This document shows, one piece after another, positions 12,869 through 25,133 of a stretch of 64,000 nt of DNA. The position numbers and the translations under genes were made by a program. The stretch covers positions 124,001-188,000 of the forward strand of contig CAJNOJ010000021.1 in the NCBI GenBank assembly GCA_905250025.1, in the 5' to 3' direction. This DNA is from Adineta ricciae (lineage: Eukaryota > Rotifera > Eurotatoria > Adinetida > Adinetidae). The notes beneath the pieces are model-generated. The model did no database searches and was not told the DNA's origin. It saw only the letters and a program-made list of their open reading frames with translations. Every line of letters begins with the position of its first letter. Positions within the stretch are counted from its first letter, which is position 1.

Positions 12869-15734
12869 TTAAATCATATATTGTAACGTATTTGTGTGAG
12901 TATGTTCCAAATGATTTCCTGAGGATAATTTTTCTTGTGCTAAGTACGCTTGAAAGAGATTATGAGCCAATGCTGCAATTGTCACAGGTCCAACAGCGCC
13001 AACAGGTGGTGTGATGAGAATACATTTGTCACGAACCGAGTCCATGTGCACATCACCACGAATGTGTGGTGGATCGTGACTAACTCCAGCATCGACGATG
13101 ACCAATGATCGATTCTCGGGAAGGAGATCACCGTGAATAAGATGTGGCGAACCTGTAGCTGTGATAATGATATCAGCGTGACTAAAAGCTTCGCGAAGGT
13201 CTTGTGTGTGTATTGAACAAATCGTCACTGTAGCACCACGAGCCTTACAGAGAAGGCTAACTGGTTCTCCTGTTTCAATAAAGGAATGTCAATGTTCGTC
13301 TATCTTGCTCTAAAGTGATATACGTACCGACTAGTTTTGAAGAGCCAACAACGACGACATTCTTACCATTCAACTTAACATCATACCAATCGAGTAGCCA
13401 AATGATGGCTTGAGCAGCACATGGAACAAACGATGAGTTCGGGTAGAGCAGACCATCAATATCTTTTTCTGGATGAATAAGTTTGAGTACACCACTTTGA
13501 TATTGTTTCAAATGTTCAGGAAAAGGTAATTGAACAAGAATGCCATGAATATTTGGATCTGCATTCCATTCACGAATGACACGTTCTAATTTCAGTCCAA
13601 ATAAATTATCATTTTCACCTGGTTGCAGTTGAACGATATGTGTTTTAAAATTAACTTTTTCCCGAAGACTTTTTTCTTTCATTCTCACGTATAATTCGCT
13701 TTCAGGTTTCGAGCCAGCTAATAAACATCCCAGAGCTGGTACATTTCTATCGTCTAAACATATGTACATTGAGATTCTGTTTTCCATCGATACAAAGCTA
13801 CCTACTCGGTTCATATTTACTCTTGATTTCATTATAGATATGTGCTGCACATGTTTGGCCTTTCATCATAGTTGCCTGTTTGCTGCCAACTGAAAGTAGA
13901 TGGAAAGGCGTTGTATTCGCAGGTATTTTTCGAACAAACTGGTAACGAGCACGATTGTATTCAAAAGAAGCGAAGTTATCATTCATGATCTTGATTTCAC
14001 GATGACGACAAGCTTCCGGATGGCCAAACTTCGTGATGTTTTCTTGACGTTTATGTGCCTTCCATTTCAAATGTTCACTGAGATTAGGAAGGATATCATT
14101 CGTAATCTTCTCCTGCACTTCATTCCATGCTGAATACGTAAAATCAGCAAAACCTGAAGTCACTGCTTGTTGAGCATTCATTGGTTGCAGATGATTGACA
14201 AGTGAGTTCGCCTGTGCAACTGATCCGAGACGAGATGGTAAATTGAACGTCCAATATTCTGAACCAAATAAACCCATCGTTCTGTAATGTGCATTGATAA
14301 TTGAGTTTTCATGAATGAAGATAAAGTCACCTACGAGAGGCATCATTGCACCACCTGCTCCTGCATGTCCTCGTAAGACCGATACAATAATTTTATCCGA
14401 AAGATCCATCATAAGATATCGAATTAGATCATTAATAGCATGAATATATTTTTGCGATTGTTCAACAGGATTGTCCGATGCTTCAATTGTATTTAAATCA
14501 ATTCCGTTGGAAAAATATCGAAGGCCACCCAGGAGAACAACGACTTTCACACTAGCATTGATATTCTGCCTGATCGCTTGTTTTAACCGATAACAGTGAT
14601 CATCACGCATAGCTCCATTGTAGAAATCCCATTGAACATAACATACATCATCTTCGACATCCACATGAATATCTTCAAATGAGAGATAGTTTTGTAAGAG
14701 AGTAGGTGTCGACGGTAAGACTTGAGCTGCTGGTAGTTTAAAAGGATTCTTCTTATCCAATGCGTTTTTCAAATGTGTTATCCATAGAGCACTGGTACTG
14801 TCTGCACAGCTGAGAAGGAAAGCATTTTTGTCTTTCGCCAGAATGGTTTTTGGAGGTGTGTGGATAGATTTGTTCAATGGCTGAACATGAGCACCGAAGA
14901 GATACAGCGGAATATTACAAAGAGAATCGAGGAGACCTGGTTGAGAGTCGCGAGACTGAATTTTACGTGCGATTGTACTCGCTGAATCCGAAGACCAATC
15001 AATGGCGCAGTCACGTTGTTTCAGTGTATTTAGTGGTAAACTTTTTACTGAAGCTAAAGAGAAACAGATACGTAAGTTAAGTTTGTCTCTGTAAATGAAT
15101 GGATGAACTGGTCATTACCCGGTTGTTCAACACCTGGATAATGTCCAAGGAAGATTTTATGATAAATTTCTCGTAATCCTTTCATTGCGAGTGTTGTCAA
15201 AATATTGTAAGCATCGCCCTTTGTTGCTGTCTGTGGTAAATGTTGTTCTGTATCAAGTTTTTCTTCCGCCCATACAGGACCAGCGTCCATTTCTTCAACC
15301 GCTTCGAGTATTGTTACTCCCCATTCTTTTGGTCTTTCCAACACCCATCGATCGACTGAATGGCGACCGCGATCACCCACTGGACCAGGGTGGACGATCA
15401 ATGTGATGTAATCGCGGTAGATTTGATTTGGAATTGATCGAGTTAAAAATGGACAAATGATCAAATCAGGTTTATGCATTTGAACACGCTCGACGAGTTT
15501 CTCATTGGAATGCAACTCAACCATTACTCGACACTGAAGTGTGGAAGACAGAAGACATAGAGCTTTCTGTGACATCGTATTATGACTTGTAACAATGAAC
15601 AAGATGTCGAGTGATTGCCGACCATTCTTTATCTCACGTTCAAGTGTTGGCCATGCTGGATGAACAAAGCGTTTCGAATAACAATTGCGAAATAGTCGCC
15701 GATTCAATAAACGAATAGCATTACTCGAGTGCAT
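12869..15734 (-). CDS. HypX-FolD fusion: formyltransferase + crotonase (CO-forming HypX type) + methylene-THF dehydrogenase/cyclohydrolase
   Basis: Four exons (15119-15734, 13806-15053, 13328-13753, 12869-13269) give 897 codons with no frame break: one 896-aa protein. Residues 1-42 are basic and non-acidic, like a mitochondrial presequence. Residues 45-310 are a formyltransferase of HypX type (KPDLIICPFLTRSIP, VHPGPVGDRG, EMDAGPVWA, CAIDWS, YLFGAH). Residues 330-580 are the HypX crotonase half (FSNGIDLNTIE, RGHAGAGGAMM, GLFGSEYWTFNLP). Residues 590-896 are FolD: ELYVRMK with catalytic Tyr/Lys, ILVQLPFP, EKDIDGL, VGSSKLVG, PPVGAVGPVT. In known bacteria HypX moves a formyl group from formyl-THF to CoA and releases CO for [NiFe]-hydrogenase. 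FolD makes formyl-THF, so the fusion joins source and user (inference). The usual GRS of the FolD nucleotide loop is GSS here. Neighbours ORC3 and VPS45 are ordinary animal genes, and the introns argue against contamination. Confidence 0.93.
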
Positions 15735-16868
15735 TTTGAATTGTACTGTCTGTAATGAAAAAGCATTTCTTTACATCCCTTCATAATTAATCATGTTAGG
15801 AAGAGTGACGAAAATTGCTCTGCGGGATATGAAACTTTTCTCTCATGTTGATTTACCATAACCAAACGTGATTCACATTCAGTACATTACACTACGACCT
15901 GTTTTTGTACTTTACTAGCTCCGATAGAAATAAATAGTAGTAGGTCGACAGTTCGTACTGTCGCATTCTGAAAGATATGAACGTTGAAGGTAGGCAAAAG
16001 AGTAAATGGGGAAAGTAGAAACAGATCAAAGCATATTTCGTTCAATATATGAACCTTTTATATTACGTAAAGTAAACATGCGATTGAAAATAATCTAGAT
16101 CAGCAGTAACTATCCCTATATAGACCCACATTCATAAGAAAAGAAGAAGAGCAAGTACATTAAAAGATCATCTGTAAAAACATACATATGAACTATATTA
16201 TAGGTACTTTTCTTTTTTCTTACACAGTGCTCGCTCATTAACTTATAGAAGATCGGAAGAAACAATCGTACTACATATCGATAATTATGTTTCACTGAGA
16301 GTGATCACGCGAGCGTTCGTTTAACTTCATACTCGGCAGAATGTTTTTGTCACATTCAAATACTTCGCACATGAAAGCTGCGCAATTATACTCGGCCTGT
16401 GCTGATTCAGGTAAATTCAATTGGCAGCGCTATGAATAGGATCACAAAAACACTTTTGATGAATCGAAAGAAATATTTTGTATAAATTGCACATTCATTT
16501 AATAGAATTACGTCCCACCTTTTGAAAATAATTGCACAGTTGGATACTTGTACGAAACTGTATTCCAAAGAGAAGGATCCTTGAAAAGTACGAAAATGGC
16601 AAAACTCAAAAGCATGAGTGCAAACGTGGACGAAAACAAAACTTTTGGTTTACACCCAAAAGTACGTGTTTTTGCGAATATTTTCTCTGCTCCTCAAGTT
16701 CTTTTCTCTCTTGTTCAATTGGGCAAAGAGCGGCCTCTTTCTTACTCTCATATCCATTGGTTCAGATGATGTCACGAATGAATCAATCGATTGACAGCTT
16801 GTGTAAAGTAAAAGGACGAAAGTAGCATCTAAGTTCATCTGCTATTTTCTCAAGAGAATCTCATCAAA
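15735..16868. promoter_or_regulatory. Divergent intergenic region between HypX-FolD and VPS45
   Basis: 1.1 kb between two divergent starts, AT-rich, with no supported gene. It should hold both promoters. A frame near 16532-16825 shows no domain and is probably chance. No operator or TATA box could be assigned. Confidence 0.4.
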
Positions 16869-19202
16869 ATGACGAATATCAATGTTATCGAAGCGGTTCG
16901 TTCGTATATCAATCGAATGATTGAAGATTGCGGCTCAACGATAAAAGGGCTTGTCATGGACAAAGAAACGGTTTCGAATTCTTTCCTAGTCATACTGCTT
17001 TCTGGAGACCTTTTCTTTTCTAGGCTTCGATTGTTAGCATGGTATATGCTCAATCGGAAATTCTTCAAAAAGAAGTATTCCTTTTCGAACGTATTGACAT
17101 TGCTGGCCAGAAATCATTGAAAAATCTGAGCGCGATCTGTTTTCTCCGACCAACGGATGAGAACATTCAAGCGCTAGTACGCGAGTTACGTGATCCAAAG
17201 TATGGAAGTTATTTTATCTGTAAGCTTATTTATTGATCACAGTTGTCTTTCGAACAAAAAAAAACGCTGTTCAATTTAGATTTTACAAACTTTGTTGAAA
17301 TGAGTGACATCAAAACGTTAGCTGAAGCCGATGAATTCGAATGTGTTCGAGTTGTACAAGAATTTTATGCAGATTACTTAGCCATCAATCCACATTTATA
17401 TTCCCTCAACATTCCGAGTACTTATCAAGTGAGCAGAAAGATTTTAGAGAAGACGTTTTTTCAAAGTTATTTATACTAGAGAAATTATGAATGGAATGAA
17501 AATCTTCTCCGTCGTACCGTACAAGGCTTAATGTCATTATTACTTTCTCTACGAAAGAAAAGTGCAACAATTCGGTATCAAAAGTCATCACCAATGGCTA
17601 GATCGTTAGCTGATAAGCTTTTCGTAAGTTTTCTCTGCGAAAAATCACCTTTTCTAAACTTTGTAAATCTTCCCAGAGCACATTGAAACGTCAAGTGGAC
17701 TTCAGCACACCGAATCCGAACGATATCAATCAAACAATAGTATTGATCGTTGATCGACGTGAGGACGCAATTACTCCACTATTGAATCAGGTTTGCTTTG
17801 CGGATAAATCTAACGAAACGAACGAATTTTTCTAGTGGACATACCAAGCCATGGTTCATGAATTGATCGGAATCAAAAATAATCGGGTTAGTCTTAGTCA
17901 AGTGCCGGGTATTACGAAAGAATTGGAAGAAGTTGTGATGAATGCTGAATATGATGAGTTCTACGGCAATGTAAGGCACACAGAGAATATTGGATCATAC
18001 TCACCATGTATCTGTATAGAATCTCTATAGTAATTTTGGTGAAATTGCCACAAATATTAAAGGGCTGATGGAACATTTTCAAGAGAAACACAAGAGTCAA
18101 TCAAAAATCGAATCGATTGGCGATATGAAGGTTGACATTCAAATGTTCACTGTAATGTAATCACATGTCTTCCTATCTCCAAATAGGTCTTTATCGAAAA
18201 CTATCCGCAATTCAAGAAACTTTCGGGCACTGTGTCTAAACATGTGACCATTGTCAGCGAATTGTCACGTTTAGTTGGTCAATATCATTTGCTCGAAGTC
18301 AGTGAAACTGAGCAACATTTAGTTTGTCAAGGTGATCATAATGAAGTTGTTCAAGTATGCAAAATTTGTCTTTAGTTTTTCAACTTTCATTTTTCCTTTT
18401 ATAATTTCTAGAAAATTAAACGTTTGATCAAAGACGAGAAAATTCGCGATGTCGATGTCCTTCGTCTGCTATCTCTCTACGCATTACGTTATGAACGGCA
18501 TGCAAGTAATGAATTCAATACATTGAAATATGAAGCACAAAAACATCGACGATTGTCCGACAAGCATCTTCATGTATGGAAACCGAATTTTTCTCACCTA
18601 GGAAATGCTCATAGTTGACTTGTAGTTTCTCCAAGCTATACTCGAATACGGCGGTTCAAAATTTCGACAAGCCGATCTGTTCAATACTCAAACACCGATG
18701 GCTATAACCAGACAATTCATCCGCGGATTGCGAGTGCGTGAAAATCAGAAGACTATATCTATTTATAGACTATTTGCTCATATACATAGGGAGTAGATAA
18801 TGTCTATGCGCAGCATGTCCCATTAATAAAAGATTTAATTGATCAATTACTACGCGGCAAATTGAAGGACACATCCTATCCAAATGTAAGTTCGAAAGAA
18901 CAAGCTACACAACAAAATTTATTACAACAAGGTCAAACTGTCAAGTACGAAAACTGATTATTTTCGTCCATAATCGTCTTCTGTTTGTCTGTAGGCCAAG
19001 TGAAATTATTGTCTATGTCATCGGTGGTGTGACTTATGAAGAATCGTACCATATTCAGATGATGAACAAGCAGAGTGCACGCATTTTACTCGGTGGTTCC
19101 TATATCCACAATTTTACGTCATTTATCGATGAAGTTCTCGATGGAGCACCATCGTCATTATCGGCTGCGTCCAATGAACTTCTCTCATCAAAACGTCGTT
19201 AA
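16869..19202 (+). CDS. VPS45: Vacuolar protein sorting-associated protein 45 (Sec1/Munc18 family)
   Basis: SM protein that holds endosomal/TGN syntaxin (syntaxin-16 type) and promotes SNARE pairing for endosome traffic. Twelve exons: 16869-16970, 17024-17219, 17280-17428, 17480-17623, 17677-17790, 17836-17970, 18020-18130, 18187-18354, 18412-18573, 18626-18733, 18790-18944, 18995-19202; 583 aa, against about 570 in mammals. Diagnostic blocks: [40 protein letters not shown]-like [53 protein letters not shown] and [12 protein letters not shown]. All introns are about 45-65 nt. The gene is complete, with an ATG in the expected place relative to the family N-terminus. Confidence 0.96.
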
Positions 19203-19991
19203 TTTACATTTATTTTGCTTTTCTTTCAATGTTGTAACAAATAAAATACAGAATAATCATATCCGTGTAGAACAAACATCTTCCAACCAAAGCTATTTAT
19301 TGTTCTAAGCTTCCGTCGATAAATTATCTTATGCGAATCGTTGTTGAGATTCATACATCATTTCTATCGACATTTGTTTTGTATTTTCACACCAGGCCAT
19401 ATTCTCCTCTCGATTCTCTCCTATTTCCCACAGATAACAGTTGTTTTTAGACTTATCCGATCGGAAATACAGAATAGCAATCAATCGACGGGCGACTTTT
19501 CTGTTTGAATTCAATACATAATCGATAACAGAACTAGCGTTGACATGTATGATAAATTTGAGTAAGTCTTTCAGTTAGTCTTTTCAGAAAATTGCACGTC
19601 TGTTGAGATCACATACCAAAGTTATAAATCGTCACATTCGTTCTTCCACAACAAATCATTTCGAGAAGCAGGATGATTTTATTGCTTTCTCCATTATTGT
19701 CGATATCAATCTTTGTATGTTACAGAACATACATTTGACATCTCATATGGACCCTCATGATACACACAATTACTTCCTGCACAAAGAAAATTTTCAACAA
19801 GTAATGAACAATCATTATTTTTACTCGTACAAATTTCATCTTTTGACAGAAGAAAAAAAAGGCGTATTGCACAATATCGAGTAGTTGTAATTAGATGTAC
19901 TTCTTGCATTCGTTGATCAATCTAGACAATTAGCGTTTGACAGAACTAAAACAGATCGTGTACTCTACTGTTGTTTTTCTGCTAGTTATTA
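19203..19991. other. Intergenic, no gene seen
   Basis: About 0.8 kb after the VPS45 stop. An AATAAA-like signal (aataaaataca) lies at about 19242-19250 and may end the VPS45 transcript. No supported open frame. Confidence 0.45.
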
Positions 19992-20456
19992 ATGTATTCA
20001 GCAACGAAATCAAACACACCTCCTCGGACAAGTCAACTATTCATTCGAGTAAGGTATTTTCTTGGACTGTTTCGCTAATCATGAATGCTCTTTTTTATTC
20101 AGATCATTTCTAATGAAGCATTTTCGCATTTGATAAATCGCAGATATCTTCTAGGAAGATTTCACCTCTGCATTTATTTTCCATTGGTTTATCAAGATCC
20201 TTGGCTGATAGTTAAAGGTAAACGAATAATTCTTATCTAAATATCAACTTAGGGTGAAAATGCATAATATCATCAATTGCGGGGGGGAAAGTATCTTTTT
20301 CGATATCTCAAATGTCGTACTTGTTTTTTAGTTCCATGATAAAGAAACAGATAGATAAGTCATAATTGTAACATTCTGTCGTGTGTTTTTCTTTCCCGAT
20401 TCGTAGAATTCATTTACCACGCCTATTTAACGTTACTCCGATCGACGTTATCATAA
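19992..20456 (+). CDS. Possible small three-exon gene, 73 aa
   Basis: Exons 19992-20048, 20103-20217 and 20407-20456 join through good GT-AG borders (cga|gtaagg, ttattcag|atc, aaag|gtaaac, cgtag|aatt) into an uninterrupted 73-aa frame. No domain is recognised. Residues near 38-50 are hydrophobic (GRFHLCIYFPLVY). The only support is splice-phase consistency, so this may be chance. Confidence 0.3.
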
Positions 20457-20912
20457 TTTATCTTGACATAGGCAAAGAAACTCTTCGCTTGCCACACATC
20501 TTCATTAACCGAAAAAGGAACCAAAACTACGAATTTCTATCAAGTAGAAGCGTATTTGTTTTCCAGAGGAAAATTACCTGCTACGGTTGTTCATTTAGGG
20601 GCACAAGCGAGATCTTCTTTACATACTTCATTGAGGACACATTCTATCGATTAGTTAGGAGACCTCGATAGTTTGCAATCATTGGGCGTTTCTTTCTTTC
20701 TATTATTTCTTTTTCTATCTGCAGGAAAAAAAAAGAGAAACGAAGAGAGGAAATCACTTGTTAGAGCTTCCTTATATGTGGTAGATGAGAAGAAAAAGAG
20801 AAAACTATCAGGATATATAACGACATTCAATACAAGTCTGCGCAAGTGTTTAGTTAACACATCTCTTGACTCTTGATTTATGCCTACAAATGTCTTTTGA
20901 TTAATTGTTGAA

Positions 20913-22140
20913 ATGACTAATGCAGCAAAACAAAATCGCAATCATGCAACCGTCTTGTTTTTGATTATTTCTATTGGTGAAATCATCGTTGAATACGGTA
21001 AGCTATTTCAGTTTTCTATCAATAACGACTATTCAACTGAAGTTGAAATAAGGAAAAAAATCAATATACCCAAGTGCACTTGACTCAGTCGGCATCTTAG
21101 ATATAGACGTGATAAGAAAGCTCTTCGATTCCAGCTTCCATATGAGACCTTATCTCAAGGTCAGATTGTTTATATCGTTCTAATGGGTACTAAATTACAA
21201 CCACCTTTCAGAAATCTCCTCTTATGCAATTTGATGTCTACCTTGAGACCTCTAACACGCATTAGTCCCTCGATGCCGAAACATTGGCTAGTTCGAAATT
21301 TTCAGAAAATCAACAATAATTGAAAGCGACACATTCACTGAGAAAGATATTTTTTCTTGTATAACTTCAACATACATCCTACTTTTCTTTTGCACATTTT
21401 TCTGTTCAATATATACATTGAATATCTTATCCTTCATTACATGATTTAAGCCTTTGACCTTGTTTACTGACCAATCGTTCATATAATTATCAATTGATTT
21501 TTTTGCTCGTTCTCCCTTCTTTTCCTCTCATCTTTACAGACGAGGATACGTTTTGACGTAGCTATTTATGTATGGTGAAAAGAAATGAGTGCACACGCCA
21601 TCACCGCGTTTGGTCGATACACAAACATATACATGCATATGTGCATCCTCGTCGATACGTTTATTTCATGATATAACTAGTGTCTATAGTTGCAGAAAGC
21701 AAAATTGGCGGACGGTTATTCTTCACCTCGTGTATGCTGAGCTTCTGTGTTTTTACCTTTTTCTGCGTATTAGCCGTTTTTCTCGGCAATATTTTCTTAA
21801 GAAATACATTTTCGTATATTGTTTTGCTAATGGATATTTTCAATGATTCACTAAATGGTAAGTTTATCTCTCTACAGCAGAAAAAAATCAATAATGGAAA
21901 CCTTGTCGAAACGATTGATTAGTTTAATTTCTTTCAGTGTGCCTTGTTGTTTTATTCTATTTCGCATATCACTCTTGCGTAAGCGTACTGAGTTTCATAG
22001 GATATTCCATTTGTTTATATCTCTTGTTTAACTATTGCCGATCGAATAAAGGTCGTGAATATCTGTTTATGTTCAGGCAGAAAAACTGTTCAATGTTTCT
22101 TCGCAATAGAAAGAAAAGAGTATCTTTTTCAGGACGTTGA
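20913..22140 (+). CDS. Predicted small multi-pass membrane protein, 149 aa
   Basis: Exons 20913-20997, 21696-21857 and 21938-22140 join in matching phase (1, 1) and end at a TGA, giving 149 aa. Three or four hydrophobic stretches: TVLFLIISIGEIIVEY, a segment LSFCVFTFFCVLAVFLG, and two more in VCLVVLFYFAYHSCVS and FIGYSICLYLLFNY. The tail is basic and cytosol-like (RNRKKRVSF). The first intron would be about 700 nt, far above the local norm, so an extra exon could be missing. No family is recognised. Confidence 0.5.
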
Positions 22141-22349
22141 TACGATGAAGCTTACTAAAATAGCCCGAACACTATCATGAAGAAAGAAAGCTGATGTCCT
22201 GCAGTATTTAGATATCTTCTGACCGACATAAAAGCATGAGTGAGTGAATGAACTGCTTGAAATTCTTCGAACAAAGTACGATGATTGCGCTGTTATTAGT
22301 TATTTAATCTGTTTGGAATTGTTCGTTTCTCGTCAGATTTCCTCGACGT

Positions 22350-23527
22350 ATGGGGTCAAGAGGTAATACAAGTCAAAGAGAGGGACACATGATATCGTTT
22401 GAATTGATAATAGCATATTTGTTTTTCTCTGAAAGTAATCAAATGATTTCGTCTTTTCTAGTCCGTCGTAATGAAACGGTTTGCTGTCTGATTGGTTTTG
22501 GTATTGGTGTCGGTTGCTGTATTCTATATCGATTGATATCAAATTTTTTGACGCCTTCGATCAATATTATCCCAAGCCAGAATGTAAATAATCCTTATGT
22601 GTATCGAATGCTAGAGTTCTCGGTTGTTGTTGTTGTTGTTATATTTAGGTCAAAACGTCGATGCCATCGATTGCAGAGCGCAAACGCGAACGTTCGCTAA
22701 GTATTAAATATGAAGAAGAGAATCGTGAACGAAGTAACACGAATGCAGACGAAATGACTTGGTCAGAAATGTCATCATCATTGAGTACTGTCAATCTACT
22801 TCATGATTCGTACCATTCCAATTCATTGACGGGAGATTCGGGCGTGGATTGTCCGGAAATTCCAATACGAAATCACCATGTACACCACGATGATGAAACA
22901 CGAAAATATGATTCCGATTCCGGAATTCATCATGATACACGTAAGAAGAAATTCTTTGCACAGATGTATTCGACGCATCTATTCACTTTCAGAGAAAGTG
23001 ACTGAAACTCAAATGATGTCCTACATATCGACAGAAAAGGGCTTAGAACGTGCATTGGAACAAACGAGTCGATTCTACACTGATCTAGAACACATTGCAC
23101 TCGATCTTGGCACATTAACAAAACGGTATTCACACTCAGAATCATCGTTAGTTCGTCCATCGATCGATGCATTGGACTGGGATTGGCTTGATGATATGCA
23201 TTCACCAACAGTTCAATCACCTAAAACAATCTCTCGTAAGCATCACTGTCTTCGTTCGAGTAATAAATCGAAACTCCGGCGAAGGATCAACATGAATATG
23301 AATCAAACAGAGTACAACGAATCCGATCAAGAAAATCGTTCATTCGATCTTTCAACTTCACCGCTAAGACGAAGTACGAACAAATTGTTTAGTCTATTTC
23401 TTGTACTAATTATTTTTCTTCTATCTTTCTCTCTCTCGAAGGACACAGTTCAGTCTACTTTGGTTCAACTGATAATTCAAGTGATGAAGATAACGGCGGA
23501 AATGAAACTTTACAAATCAAATCCTAG
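22350..23527 (+). CDS. Predicted single-pass membrane-anchored protein with FFAT-like tail
   Basis: Five exons, read as MGSR + VRRNETVCC... with introns at about 22363-22461, 22586-22649, 22940-22992 and 23377-23442; about 310 aa. An N-terminal transmembrane anchor (CCLIGFGIGVGCCILYRLI) is followed by a long charged disordered region and a helical part (GLERALEQTSRFYTDLEHIA). The C-terminus reads RRHSSVYFGSTDNSSDEDN. The order 'N-terminal anchor, helix, SSVYF plus acidic run' recalls the first part of RMDN3/PTPIP51, a mitochondria-ER tether that binds VAP proteins by an FFAT motif, but the tetratricopeptide part of RMDN3 is absent. The assignment is tentative. Confidence 0.6.
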
Positions 23528-23974
23528 ATAAGTTCAGTCTTATCTTTCATTTCCGGTGTGCTGAACATCGATCGAAGAGTTTAACAAACAAAAAACTGCT
23601 CTCGAGATGTAGCGAGTTGATTATATTTTTCGATGTGTCAGATTTCGATATGTGTATAACTGATGACACGTTGATGTACATGTAAATTTTCTTCTCTCTC
23701 TCTCTCACTCTATGTTCTTTGCTTCTTTCTTTTCGGTTCAAATTGCATTTGATTATTCTGATAAACAAAAAACAAAGCATCACTTGATAGATATTTGGTT
23801 TCATTGCCAGTCTATAGATTTCTATCCTTAATATTGTTTTACATCAGCCAATACTACTCTAAGCTTCTACGGTATATTTTGAAGTAAAATGTCAAACAAG
23901 TGAAGATACTTTTTAAAGATAATTTATTTCAAAAGGAAAAAAAGAGAATAATTTAATTGTAATTGAAATTAAGA

Positions 23975-24304
23975 TCATTCGTCTTTGGTGTCAAGGACTG
24001 ACACCCGTTTTGCAGTTTCAGCCGTCGGTGAGGAATTATCTGTGTCGAAAAGAAGTCGGCTACTATCTTCGTTAAATAATGGTACTGATGGACCCTGGAC
24101 GTCTTTGAATAACAATTTTTTTTTATCTTCAGTTGGAATTCCAGTCGTTTTTTCCGTTTGGTCAAAAGATTTCTCTGTTGTTCCAGGAAACTCCTCTTTG
24201 TCATCGTCGACAGGAGCAGATGAAATGGTGATGGCCATAGCCAAAAGTAATGTTGCCAAGACGAAAATATAACGATTTGAAACCATGTTGATAATTGAAG
24301 ACAA
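23975..24304 (-). CDS. Small secreted acidic protein
   Basis: Single-exon 109-aa frame (103 aa if started at the second ATG, MVSNRY). A clear signal peptide (YIFVLATLLLAMAITISSA) is followed by a likely cleavage site after SSA. The mature part is about 75-80 residues, rich in Asp, Glu, Lys, Ser and Thr, with no cysteines, so it is probably disordered. No family is recognised. The signal peptide gives moderate support. Confidence 0.6.
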   Translation of the reverse strand: MSSIINMVSNRYIFVLATLLLAMAITISSAPVDDDKEEFPGTTEKSFDQTEKTTGIPTEDKKKLLFKDVQGPSVPLFNEDSSRLLFDTDNSSPTAETAKRVSVLDTKDE

Positions 24305-25133
24305 TTACAAGACGTATGAAACTTTACCGAAGACGATCGATGCTTTTATAGTCAATCGAAACTCCATCTTTCGTTCTTTATGTGCGTTCTTTGTTTGCCG
24401 TCGACGACTTTACTTCTATAGTCCATATCTTTGTGAACGTAGACCTATTATTAAGACGTCTACGTCGACCAAAGTGGTGTCACTATGATCGTGCGCGCGC
24501 CTGGATAGAAAGAAAAGAAAAGATCTGCCTTGACACAAGTAAATCGGAAGATTCACAAGATTAGTCTCAGCGAACATGTAGGTTGAACTACGAACGTCAG
24601 GATCAGGCATTTCTATTCCCTGTCTTCTCGGCTTACTGATTGTAAAAGAAACATTCATAATTGAATGATCCATAATATTCCGACAATGAGATCGTTCATG
24701 AATACAACTGGAATGTTGCGATTACCGAATTCCATAATGGATAACTATGTAGATTCTATCTGACTGTTTCATCGCTCGCGAATGTGTTTCTCACAGATGT
24801 GACATACAAACGCAATGGCTATGGTTACATATTCATATGAATTTAATATGCACAACAACAACAAAAAAAAACAAGTGTTTTCTCGTTTGATGAACTGTGT
24901 AAGCAAAGAAGAGCAAAACAAACATTCTATATTTATCAAATTTAAAACATACATAATTATCACAAATAAATTTTAAAAAAAAACAGATCTCGTGAAAAGT
25001 TTCATGTATTAATTGGTTTTTGTCAACGAAGTAAACAACAGCAATAAGAAAAAGAAGAAGACTACTCATATACAATAAGATGAGAGATGAACAAAAACGA
25101 ACTGTATTATTAGTATTATTTGCATAAAATACA
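24305..25133. other. Intergenic, no gene seen
   Basis: 0.8 kb of AT-rich DNA with A-runs. Open frames here are short and hydrophobic by base composition only. Confidence 0.4.

Noticed and set aside
12869..15734. Three separate genes (formyltransferase, enoyl-CoA hydratase, FolD)
   Set aside because: Splice phases connect all parts in one frame, the formyltransferase C-terminal domain lies between the first intron and the crotonase part, and the FolD N-terminus (MMKGQTCAAHIYNEI) is in the same exon as the crotonase.
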